This document shows, piece after piece, positions 16,085 to 24,110 of a DNA stretch of 32,443 bases. Below the pieces are notes generated by a model. It had not been told where the DNA came from. It saw nothing but the letters and a program-made list of their open reading frames with translations, and ran no database searches. Each line of letters starts with the position of its first letter. Positions within the stretch are counted from its first letter, which is position 1. This DNA is from Synechococcales cyanobacterium PMM_0082 (GTDB lineage Bacteria; Cyanobacteriota; Cyanobacteriia; Pseudanabaenales; Pseudanabaenaceae). The position numbers and the translations under genes were made by a program. The stretch is taken from contig CASBQR010000006.1 in NCBI GenBank assembly GCA_949127865.1, positions 1 through 32,443 of the forward strand, given 5' to 3'.

Positions 16085-17265
16085 AATTGCTCAGTCCCGA
16101 TAACTCCAGAGGCACCGATCCAAGCAATTTGCTTTATTCCTTGCGATCGCCCGTAGGCAATTACTGCTGAGCGATCGCGAAACTCTAATTCTATTTCAGC
16201 CGATACTGCATATTTAGAGCGCAATTCTGCTGCATAGACAAAGGTGTGTTTAATGGCTTCATGGGCGATCGCTACCACCAACCATTCACTAGAATCGATT
16301 TCCTGCGGTAGGGTGGGCATCAATACCTTGTGCAAGTCCTCTAAATTCAAGCAAAATCCAATACTAGGATGGCTAATACCTTGGCTATTGTAAAGCCCCA
16401 GTAACTGATCATAGCGTCCCCCTTGGGCAATTACGTAATTACCGCTAACCACCTCAAAGACAATTCCAGTATAGTAACCACAGCTTTGTAATAAACTTAA
16501 ATCCAAAACTGGCGGCGTAGGAAAGTTATTTTCTAAAAGCTCAACTAGGGATTTAAGATAGCTAATTTCGGCATCTAAATTATGAACCCAGCTTAAAGCA
16601 AGAACCTGATCTAATACCTGTTGGGGCTGACCACGCAAATCCAATAAATCTAAAGCTTGGGATTTTAATTGATCTGGTATTGCTAAATTTAGTAAGCCCA
16701 CTCGATCTAAGTCCGCAATACACTGTCGGATTTTTTGCCGATACTGACTAGGAAATGTATTCAGTAAAGCTGTTGTTAAGCCCACATCTCCCAAGACCAT
16801 TTGCCAATGGGGTAGATTCACACTTTCTAGGCACTTTGCTAATAAAAGCAAGATTTCCGCATCAGCTAATAAGCCGACTCCACCCAATAACTCTACGCCC
16901 GACTGATAAAATTCCTGTTGACGATTACTAGAAGGTAGCTTCCGAAAGACATTGTCGTTATAGTAAAGGCGTTGGGGGCTGTTAATTTTGCCTATTCTCG
17001 AAGCGTATGCCCTAGCGATAGAGGCGGTTAACTCTGGTCTTAATCCCAAAATCTCGGCATTACTACCATCAACTTGGATTACAGATTCGAGTTTGACCGC
17101 ACCACCAACGGTTAAGGTACCCAAATGCTCAAGGGTAGGGGTAATGATGCAATGATAGCCCCAAGCTCGAAATTCAGTTTGTAATCGACTCTCAATCCAT
17201 TGCTTTTGAGCTACATCCAAGGGTAATAGATCCTTAGCCCCAGCAGGAAGTGTTAAATTTACCAT
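16081..17265 (-). CDS. hisZ: ATP phosphoribosyltransferase regulatory subunit
   Basis: A 394-residue histidyl-tRNA-synthetase-like protein that partners the short form of HisG in the first step of histidine biosynthesis and confers histidine feedback. The N-terminus LPAGAKDLLPLDVAQKQWIE and the class II synthetase motifs (WGYHCIITPTLEHL; GLRPELTASIARAYASRI; FYQSGVELLGG, about 120-130) are present. Also visible is the HisZ-like CGYYTGIVFEVV followed by AQGGRYDQLLG, in place of a HisRS active site. The C-terminal anticodon-binding domain typical of HisS is replaced by a shorter domain from about 310. Length is as expected. hisG is not adjacent. The downstream lipase-like gene overlaps it. Confidence 0.93.
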   Translation of the reverse strand: MVNLTLPAGAKDLLPLDVAQKQWIESRLQTEFRAWGYHCIITPTLEHLGTLTVGGAVKLESVIQVDGSNAEILGLRPELTASIARAYASRIGKINSPQRLYYNDNVFRKLPSSNRQQEFYQSGVELLGGVGLLADAEILLLLAKCLESVNLPHWQMVLGDVGLTTALLNTFPSQYRQKIRQCIADLDRVGLLNLAIPDQLKSQALDLLDLRGQPQQVLDQVLALSWVHNLDAEISYLKSLVELLENNFPTPPVLDLSLLQSCGYYTGIVFEVVSGNYVIAQGGRYDQLLGLYNSQGISHPSIGFCLNLEDLHKVLMPTLPQEIDSSEWLVVAIAHEAIKHTFVYAAELRSKYAVSAEIELEFRDRSAVIAYGRSQGIKQIAWIGASGVIGTEQL

Positions 17266-17476
17266 TTATTAGCTTTTACAATTTACCCCACGAATATTGA
17301 TCTAACTTTAAGCCTTCTGATCGATATGTATACGATCTAGGGCTGTTAAAGCTTGCAATTTTAATAATACCCGTTATCCAGAAACGAAAGATCGGAATCA
17401 TCCTGTTCTCACATCCTAATCTCAGTTGTGAAGTAAGATTTAGATATAGAGATCTTTGTCAAAAACTTAAAAACTC

Positions 17477-18469
17477 ATGCCTGCGCTTTCAGTTCAAAAT
17501 CTTAGGAAGTTATATGGAAATCAAGTTGCCGTTGATGATGTTTCCTTGAATGTAGAAGTAGGTCAAATCTATGGACTTTTAGGTCCTAATGGGGCTGGCA
17601 AGACTACTACACTCAGATGCATTGCGACTTTAACTGTACCTGATGCTGGAGCGATCGCAGTTTGTGGTGCGACAGAAGCTAGAACTATCCGTCAAAATTT
17701 GGGTTATATCGCCCAAGAAGTTTCCCTAGACAAGGTTTTGACTGGACGAGAGCTATTGGAATTACAAGCAGCTCTGTATCATATGCCAGCTAAAACTATT
17801 AAACCTAGAATTAATGAGGTTTTAGAACTTTTACAGCTAAATGAGTATGCCGATAAGTTGACTGGAACCTATTCAGGCGGTTTAAAGAAACGGTTGGACT
17901 TAGCGGCTGGACTCCTGCATCAACCTAAAGTTTTAATATTGGATGAACCAACTGTAGGGCTAGATATTCAAACTCGGTTAACTATTTGGAATTTTTTGCG
18001 TCAACTCAAATCCCAAGGAATTACGGTGCTAATTACCAGTCATTATCTAGAAGAAATAGATGCACTGGCGGAACGGGTAGCGATTATTGATCGGGGTAAA
18101 GTTATAGCTGAAGGTACACCTAGTGATTTAAAAGCTCAACTGGGCGGCGATCGCCTCACAATTAAAATCAAAGAGTTTGCCGAATATTCAGAAGCAGAAC
18201 AGGCATTAAATCAATTAAAAAATCTAGCATTTGTCACCAGTGGCTTGATTAATAACGCCCAAGGTAATGCCATCAATCTTGTAATTTCTCCCGATCCAGC
18301 CGCCGTAGGTGAAATTCAATCTAGTTTAAATGCTGCTAATATTCCAATTTTTAGCCTATCTCAGTCAAAGCCCAGTCTTGATGATGTATTTTTATCAGCC
18401 ACAGGGCAAACCATCCAAGATGTAGAAATTGCTCTATCGGAAATTGCTCCAACTAAAAAGCGACGTTAG
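17477..18469 (+). CDS. ABC transporter ATP-binding protein (DrrA-like)
   Basis: A 330-residue ABC ATPase. Walker A is GPNGAGKTT (36-44), the signature is YSGGLKKRL (132-140), Walker B is VLILDEPT (152-159), and the switch histidine lies in ITSHYLEE near 194. The C-terminal 100 residues form the extra domain seen in DrrA/NatA-type export ATPases. Both ATP-site halves look intact. Such proteins work with a separate ABC-2 permease, which is not encoded next to it here: the next gene is on the other strand only 6 bases away. It may pair with a permease elsewhere in the genome. Substrate unknown. Confidence 0.93.
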   Translation: MPALSVQNLRKLYGNQVAVDDVSLNVEVGQIYGLLGPNGAGKTTTLRCIATLTVPDAGAIAVCGATEARTIRQNLGYIAQEVSLDKVLTGRELLELQAALYHMPAKTIKPRINEVLELLQLNEYADKLTGTYSGGLKKRLDLAAGLLHQPKVLILDEPTVGLDIQTRLTIWNFLRQLKSQGITVLITSHYLEEIDALAERVAIIDRGKVIAEGTPSDLKAQLGGDRLTIKIKEFAEYSEAEQALNQLKNLAFVTSGLINNAQGNAINLVISPDPAAVGEIQSSLNAANIPIFSLSQSKPSLDDVFLSATGQTIQDVEIALSEIAPTKKRR

Positions 18470-18475
18470 GCAGTT

Positions 18476-18784
18476 CTACTCTCCTAGAACATTAGGCAAA
18501 TCAGCATACCGATCTAAATTACTACCTATAGGTTTAGTCTTAACCTGAGTTTCGTGAAGTTCAATATTAGTCCCAAACTTATCCCTAAGAGCGATCGCCT
18601 TGTCAGTTTTAACTAATTGGTAAGATGCTGTAAAACCTGTGTCAGTCCAGCGCGTGATTTGACCCTCTTTAAACCAATGCTTTCCATCCAGCAGCTTATC
18701 TGGATTAGTAGACTTGAGCTTGCGTATATAAACTTCTTCAGACCCCAAAAGATATACTACATCTACACTTAAATATACTGGCAC
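18476..18784 (-). CDS. Small hypothetical protein, possible HTH
   Basis: A 102-residue protein not recognised as a named family. Its start is GTG (18782-18784), fixed by a TGA immediately upstream in frame. Residues about 4-50 (YLSVDVVYLLGSEEVYIRKL, then KSTNPDKLLDGKHWFKEGQI) read like a small winged helix-turn-helix: helices followed by a HWFKEG...TRWTDTGF hairpin of the kind seen in phage-type antirepressor and excisionase-like proteins, where GxHW and a following W-T/N-x-x-G are common. The latter half (KTDKAIALRDKFG) is helical. There is no recognisable ribosome site. It is convergent with the ABC gene and divergent from the large kinase, so it could regulate either, but that is speculation. 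Confidence 0.5.
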   Translation of the reverse strand: MPVYLSVDVVYLLGSEEVYIRKLKSTNPDKLLDGKHWFKEGQITRWTDTGFTASYQLVKTDKAIALRDKFGTNIELHETQVKTKPIGSNLDRYADLPNVLGE

Positions 18785-18865
18785 TCAGTCAATAATCTGG
18801 ATGGTAACGCTCTGTGTTACTAATAATTACGTTTGATTTGAAGATAAATAAACTATCGAAATCGG

Positions 18866-18871
18866 TATAAT
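18866..18871 (+). promoter_or_regulatory. Consensus -10 box at the kinase start
   Basis: A perfect TATAAT sits 7 bases before the ATG of the large kinase gene. No -35 box lies at the correct spacing: the TTGA motifs at 18833-18843 are too far away. If used, transcription would begin at or next to the start codon, producing a leaderless mRNA. Confidence 0.4.
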
Positions 18872-18878
18872 TTCCTCT

Positions 18879-21800
18879 ATGTACGACAAAATTTCTTCAA
18901 ATTGCCAAAAACTACACATTAACCAAGCGATCGCCACGGATTATTTGGTCACCACACCAGATGCCTTAATTTCGGACATTCTTAAAATTTGGCAGCCCTC
19001 TAATTTGGGGTGTGTATTAGTACAACAGCATGATTTCCTTCTAGGGATATTTACCAGTAGTGATATTGTGCGGACATTGGCAAGATCGTCACTAGAGCAT
19101 ACAACCGTCTCGGAAGTGATGACACCAAATGTCGTAACACAACGTTTATCAGAGTGCGGAGATCCTTCGGCATTGTTAAAGGTTTTACAACAACATCACA
19201 TTCGGTTTCTTCCCATTCTGGGCGATCGCGATCACGTAATAGGCATTGTCTCGTTAGAAAGCTTGATTACCCTATTACAAACAGAATTTGATGATAAAGT
19301 CGCGGCATCACAACTGGAACAGCAGCAGACAGAGGCTTTACTCCATCACTACGAGCGCATTGTTTCCGCAACACCCGACTGTATCTCTCTAGTTGATCGA
19401 AACTATATCTATCAAGTTGTTAATGAATCTTACTTAACTTGGAATCAGAAATCTGCCGATGAGATTGTGGGACATTCTATAGCCGATCTGGTTGGACAAG
19501 AACTTTTTGAGACTCTGGTAAAACACTATCATGATCTTTGTCTGGCTGGAGAACCTCAGACAATTTTCCATACTTCTAAGGTCTATGCTGATGGTAAACA
19601 AAGATATATTAAAGCCACCTATAGCCCTTATGTAGAATTAGATGGCACAATCTCAGGTGTAGTTGCGAATATTCACGATCTGACTGATGCCAAATTAGCA
19701 GAAGATGCTCTACGCGAGAGTGAAGAGAGATTCCGTCAAATGGCTACAAATATTCATGAAGTATTTTGGCTGACGGATATTGATTTAAGCCGATTGATTT
19801 ATATTAGTCCCGCTTATGAACAGATTTGGGGTCGTAGTTGTGCTAGCCTCTACGAGAACCCTATGTCATTTCTGGAAGCAATTCACCCAGATGATCGAGC
19901 CACGGTATTTAATACCATTCAACAACATTGTCTAACTGGCTTTAGTCATGAGTATCGCTTACTTCATGACGACGGTACCATTAGTTGGATATGGGAGAGG
20001 GGTTTTTCAGTGCATGATGATTCAGGAACACCCTATCGGTTGGTTGGGATTTCTCAAGATATTACTGATCGCAAGCAAGCTGAGGAACAATTAAAGAAAA
20101 GTGAAGCTTTTTTGGCTGAGACTCAGGCGATCGCTCATATTGGTAGTTGGCAGCTTGATATCCAAACACAGAAAGTTACTTGGTCAAAAGAACTTTTTCG
20201 GATGTTTGGGCTTGATCCAGAGCAACCAGAGCCTTCTTATACCGATTTTCTACAGTTGATTTACGCAGATGATCGAATAATACTTCAAGAGCTTGTAGAA
20301 CAGGCATCGATACATGGAACTCCATATAGTATTATCTGCCGCGCACTTCTTCCCGATCAATCTATTCGTTACCACGAAGGAATTGGTGAAGTTGAAATAA
20401 ATGATCAGGGACAAGTCATTCGGTTATTAGGTACTGCTTTAGACATCACCGATCGCAAAAAATTAGAAAATGCTTTACAAGATTCTGAAACCAAGCTCAA
20501 TGACATCTTAAATAGTGCTATAGCAGCAATTTCTCGCCATATGGTTAAGGCAGATGGGAGTTGGGAAAATGACTATATTTCTAATGGCTGTGAACTGATT
20601 TCTGGTTTTACTGTTGCTGAATTAAATGCTGACAAATTCCTATGGAGCCGCCGCATTAATCCAGAAGATCTCCAAGCGATAGAAGCTCAAGCTTATGCAG
20701 ATATCTTTGCTGAACGTCGTGGCACCTATATCTATCAACTGCGCCATAAAGATGAATCTTGGCGGTGGATTTCTCAAACAAATTGTTCACGTTGGGATGC
20801 ATCTCATAATGCTTGGTCGGTTACGATCATTTCTTCAGATATCAGCGATCTCAAGCAAGCAGAAGCAGCTTTAAGATCTAGCGAATCTAGGAGTCGAGCA
20901 ATTCTAGCAGCAATTCCTGATCTAATCATCTTAGCAAATGCCGATGGGGTGTATCTAGATTACGTGATTGGTAATCGTCAGTTTAGTATCATTCCCGAAG
21001 AAGTTGAAATAATCGGCAGATCGATGGCAGATTTTATACCTGCTGAAGTTTGGCAGCGCCATTCCCATTATATTCAGAGAGCCTTGCATACAGGTGAGTT
21101 ACAAATATACGAGCAAACAGTGCGACTGCGCGATCGCCCGCATCATGAAGAAGTCCGTATTATCAAAAGTGGTGAAAACGAAGTCTTGTTTATAATTCGC
21201 AACATCAGCGATCGCAAGCAAGCTGAAGAATTATTGCGGCATAGTGAAGCAGCTTTAATTGAAGCTCAAAGTGTTGCTCATATTGGTAGTTGGCAGTTTG
21301 ATCTCCAAACACAAAAAATTACTTGGTCAAAAGAACTTTTTCGGATGTTTGGGCTTGATCCAGAGCAACCAGAGCCTACCTTTACCGATTATCTGCAGTT
21401 AATTTATGCAGATGATCGAATAATACTTAAAGAGTCCGTAGAACGGGCAGTGACACATGAAATTCCATATCATATTGACTACCGTATAGTTCTTCCCGAT
21501 CAATCTATTCGTTACCACGAAGGAATTGGTGAAGTTGAAATAAATGATCAAGGACAAGTCATGCGGTTATTTGGTACTGCTTTGGACATCACCGATCGCA
21601 AGCATCTTGAAAATACTATTCGAGAAGGAGAGGCGTACTTGCAAAGCCTTATACAAAACGCTCCAGTAATTCTCTACGGATTGAATAGTACGGGAGCTAT
21701 TACTGTATTAGAAGGGCACGGACTAGAATCCTTAAACATAAAGCCATCCGAACTTATTGGGCAGTCAGTTTTCGACTTACTCTCCGCGTACCCACAGGTT

Positions 21801-24089
21801 CTAGAAGGAATTCGCTCCGCTCTTACTGGTAATATCGCCACGCCTTGGGTAACGCATCTAGGGAATTTTGTCTTTGAAAATCGGTTTACAATGCTGCATG
21901 ATCAAAATGGTGAGATTTCGGGGCTGATTGGAGTAGCAACTGACTGTACAGAACGCGATCGCGCTGAAGAGGCTTTGCATAGGCAATTACTCCAAACTCA
22001 AGTCCTTAGTCTTATAGTTCAGCAGATCCATGACTCTTTAGATCTAGACACTACTTTTAATGCAGTGGTTTCGACCGTTGGCAAATTTTTAGAAATTGAT
22101 CGACTGGCAATTACTCAGTATATGGCTGAACCGCAAATTTGGAGACCCGTAGCTGAATATAGGATAAATTCAACCATTCCTTCGATTTTGGGAGTCAGCA
22201 TCCAGAGTAATAATCCTATGTCTGAGCAATTACTTAAAGGTGAGGGCATTTTTATTGATAGTAAATCTTCTGACAAAGATAAAGTAAATTACCAATACGC
22301 TCATACCTTTGTGGGCAGCTGGTTTATGATTCCATTGATCGTCAATAACATAACTTGGGGCGCAATTACTGCGAATTATCACGACCGCCAACATCTATGG
22401 GAAGCTGACGAAATAGATATCATAAATGCCATTTCAAAACAAATTGCGATCGCCATTCAACAAGCAACACTTTATCAACAGGTGCAGCAAGACGCACAGA
22501 AGGAGCGATTACTGCGTATGCTGGCTGAGCGGATTCGTCAATCTCTTGAACTAGATGAAATCCTCGTCTCTGCAACTTTTGAAGTTCGACAATTCCTCCA
22601 AACCGATCGAGTTGTGGTCTTCAGAGTTGACCCCGCGATCAATGGTATGGGAAAAGTCATTGCCGAATCCGTGATTGAACCTTGGCAAAAACTATTGGGA
22701 CAAAAACTGGAGGATGGCTGTTTTCGGCAAAATGGCTACGATCTAATGTATCAAGAAGGTTGCGTCCGTGCAATTACTGATATTGATAGTGGCGAGATCA
22801 CACCTTGTCATGCTGATTTCCTACGGCAACTAGATGTACGCTCCAATTTAGTAGTGCCAATTAGGCAAGCCGACAATCTTTGGGGCTTACTGATCGCTCA
22901 CCAATGCGATCGCCCTCGGAAATGGACAAGAGGAGAAATTGACTTTCTGCAACAACTAGCTGAGCAGGTTGGTATAGCTATTCAACAATCCTCTCTCTAT
23001 GAGCAGTTACTACAAGAACTAAGCCATCGAAAACGTGTTGCTAATGCTCTAGAACGACTAAATCAACAGTTGGAGCAAAAAGTTGAAGAACGAACGGCAG
23101 AACTCCAAAGCATTTTTCAGCTTGCTGCCGTTGGCATTGCCCAAACAGATGCCCAAACCAATTACTTCCTAAAGGTAAATCAGAAATTCTGCGAAATTAT
23201 CGGATATACCCATGCCGAACTCCTAAGTAAAACTTTCCGAGATATTACTCATCCTGACGATCTGCAATTAACTGATACCTTTGTCTATCGTCTTCAAATG
23301 CAAAAGATCCAAGAATATACTTTGGAAAAACGTTATATCCGCAAGGATAATAAAGTCATCTGGGTTTTAAATACAGTATCTCTTTTGCGAAACCCTGATG
23401 GCACCGCCAAATATAGGATTGCGATCATACAAGATATTACCGATCGCAAATATGCCGAAGAAACTATACAGCGATCGCTTGTTGAGAAAGAAACACTGCT
23501 TAAAGAAATTCACCACCGCGTTAAAAATAACATGCAACTTGTTACAAGCTTAATGCGGTTGCAAGCCTCACAAATTGAAGACCCAACATTGTTGGCAGCA
23601 TTCACGGATAGCCAAAATCGTATTCATACTATGGCTCTGATTCATGAACATCTTTACCAATCTCAAAATCTCGCTCAAGTTGACTTCTATGCTTATCTGA
23701 AGGCATTGGTAGAAAGTTTATTTCATAGTTATACAACTAGTGACAGTGGCTTAACTTATCAGGTTACAGTTGAAGCAATACTAAACCTTGATGCGGCTAT
23801 TCCCTGTGGACTGATTGTGTGCGAACTAGTATCAAATGCCCTAAAATATGCTTTCTTGGGACGACAACATGGGACAATTTGGGTGGAATTGGGCAATCAA
23901 GGCAAAAATTACTCACTAGTTGTCAAAGACGATGGGATCGGACTACCCGAAAACTTCGATCCAGAGTCTACAGCCTCACTGGGCTTAAGATTAGTGACTG
24001 GGCTAGTGGAGCAGCTTGATGGTAAATTAGCAGTAATAAAAGAAACTGGGACTATATTCTCAATCAAGTTTCCAATAGAAAACACATAA
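18879..24089 (+). CDS. Multi-PAS/GAF sensor histidine kinase, candidate cyanobacteriochrome
   Basis: A 1736-residue soluble sensor kinase. Order by residue: CBS pair 10-140; PAS at about 155-272, 282-400, 409-528, 535-660, 672-780, 788-908 and 915-1030; GAF1 1053-1195; GAF2 1225-1370; coiled coil about 1375-1410; PAS 1407-1525; HisKA_2 with EIHHRVKNNMQ (H1545/H1546); HATPase with N1653 in CELVSNALKYAF and the G-box DDGIGLPENF. Most PAS units end in the linker DITDRK. GAF2 has the DXCF motif D1279-G-C1281-F1282 and the canonical bilin pair C1310-H1311 in ITPCHADFL, then NLVVPI and LWGLLIAHQC, as in DXCF cyanobacteriochromes. GAF1 has neither cysteine. There are no membrane segments. The PAS at 409-528 and 788-908 are near-copies. 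It ends 21 bases before the receiver-kinase gene. Bilin binding is inferred. Confidence 0.92.
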   Translation: MYDKISSNCQKLHINQAIATDYLVTTPDALISDILKIWQPSNLGCVLVQQHDFLLGIFTSSDIVRTLARSSLEHTTVSEVMTPNVVTQRLSECGDPSALLKVLQQHHIRFLPILGDRDHVIGIVSLESLITLLQTEFDDKVAASQLEQQQTEALLHHYERIVSATPDCISLVDRNYIYQVVNESYLTWNQKSADEIVGHSIADLVGQELFETLVKHYHDLCLAGEPQTIFHTSKVYADGKQRYIKATYSPYVELDGTISGVVANIHDLTDAKLAEDALRESEERFRQMATNIHEVFWLTDIDLSRLIYISPAYEQIWGRSCASLYENPMSFLEAIHPDDRATVFNTIQQHCLTGFSHEYRLLHDDGTISWIWERGFSVHDDSGTPYRLVGISQDITDRKQAEEQLKKSEAFLAETQAIAHIGSWQLDIQTQKVTWSKELFRMFGLDPEQPEPSYTDFLQLIYADDRIILQELVEQASIHGTPYSIICRALLPDQSIRYHEGIGEVEINDQGQVIRLLGTALDITDRKKLENALQDSETKLNDILNSAIAAISRHMVKADGSWENDYISNGCELISGFTVAELNADKFLWSRRINPEDLQAIEAQAYADIFAERRGTYIYQLRHKDESWRWISQTNCSRWDASHNAWSVTIISSDISDLKQAEAALRSSESRSRAILAAIPDLIILANADGVYLDYVIGNRQFSIIPEEVEIIGRSMADFIPAEVWQRHSHYIQRALHTGELQIYEQTVRLRDRPHHEEVRIIKSGENEVLFIIRNISDRKQAEELLRHSEAALIEAQSVAHIGSWQFDLQTQKITWSKELFRMFGLDPEQPEPTFTDYLQLIYADDRIILKESVERAVTHEIPYHIDYRIVLPDQSIRYHEGIGEVEINDQGQVMRLFGTALDITDRKHLENTIREGEAYLQSLIQNAPVILYGLNSTGAITVLEGHGLESLNIKPSELIGQSVFDLLSAYPQVLEGIRSALTGNIATPWVTHLGNFVFENRFTMLHDQNGEISGLIGVATDCTERDRAEEALHRQLLQTQVLSLIVQQIHDSLDLDTTFNAVVSTVGKFLEIDRLAITQYMAEPQIWRPVAEYRINSTIPSILGVSIQSNNPMSEQLLKGEGIFIDSKSSDKDKVNYQYAHTFVGSWFMIPLIVNNITWGAITANYHDRQHLWEADEIDIINAISKQIAIAIQQATLYQQVQQDAQKERLLRMLAERIRQSLELDEILVSATFEVRQFLQTDRVVVFRVDPAINGMGKVIAESVIEPWQKLLGQKLEDGCFRQNGYDLMYQEGCVRAITDIDSGEITPCHADFLRQLDVRSNLVVPIRQADNLWGLLIAHQCDRPRKWTRGEIDFLQQLAEQVGIAIQQSSLYEQLLQELSHRKRVANALERLNQQLEQKVEERTAELQSIFQLAAVGIAQTDAQTNYFLKVNQKFCEIIGYTHAELLSKTFRDITHPDDLQLTDTFVYRLQMQKIQEYTLEKRYIRKDNKVIWVLNTVSLLRNPDGTAKYRIAIIQDITDRKYAEETIQRSLVEKETLLKEIHHRVKNNMQLVTSLMRLQASQIEDPTLLAAFTDSQNRIHTMALIHEHLYQSQNLAQVDFYAYLKALVESLFHSYTTSDSGLTYQVTVEAILNLDAAIPCGLIVCELVSNALKYAFLGRQHGTIWVELGNQGKNYSLVVKDDGIGLPENFDPESTASLGLRLVTGLVEQLDGKLAVIKETGTIFSIKFPIENT
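20133..20459 (+). repeat. Duplicated PAS module, copy A
   Basis: This encodes residues 419-527 of the large kinase and is a near-copy of 21276-21602, offset by exactly 1143 bases (381 codons). Two blocks are identical base for base: 20176-20234 (59 bases) equals 21319-21377, and 20347-20407 (61 bases) equals 21490-21550. Between the blocks the copies differ. Identity including silent positions points to recent duplication or gene conversion. Confidence 0.9.
21276..21602 (+). repeat. Duplicated PAS module, copy B
   Basis: The second copy (residues 800-908) of the module at 20133-20459. Only the GSWQ/GLDPEQPEP region and the PDQSIRYHEGIGEVEI region are base-identical; the middle helix region (residues about 844-868) has diverged. 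Homologous recombination between copies could delete two PAS units in frame. Confidence 0.9.
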
Positions 24090-24110
24090 GAGTCGATTAC
24101 TTAGCTTGAT

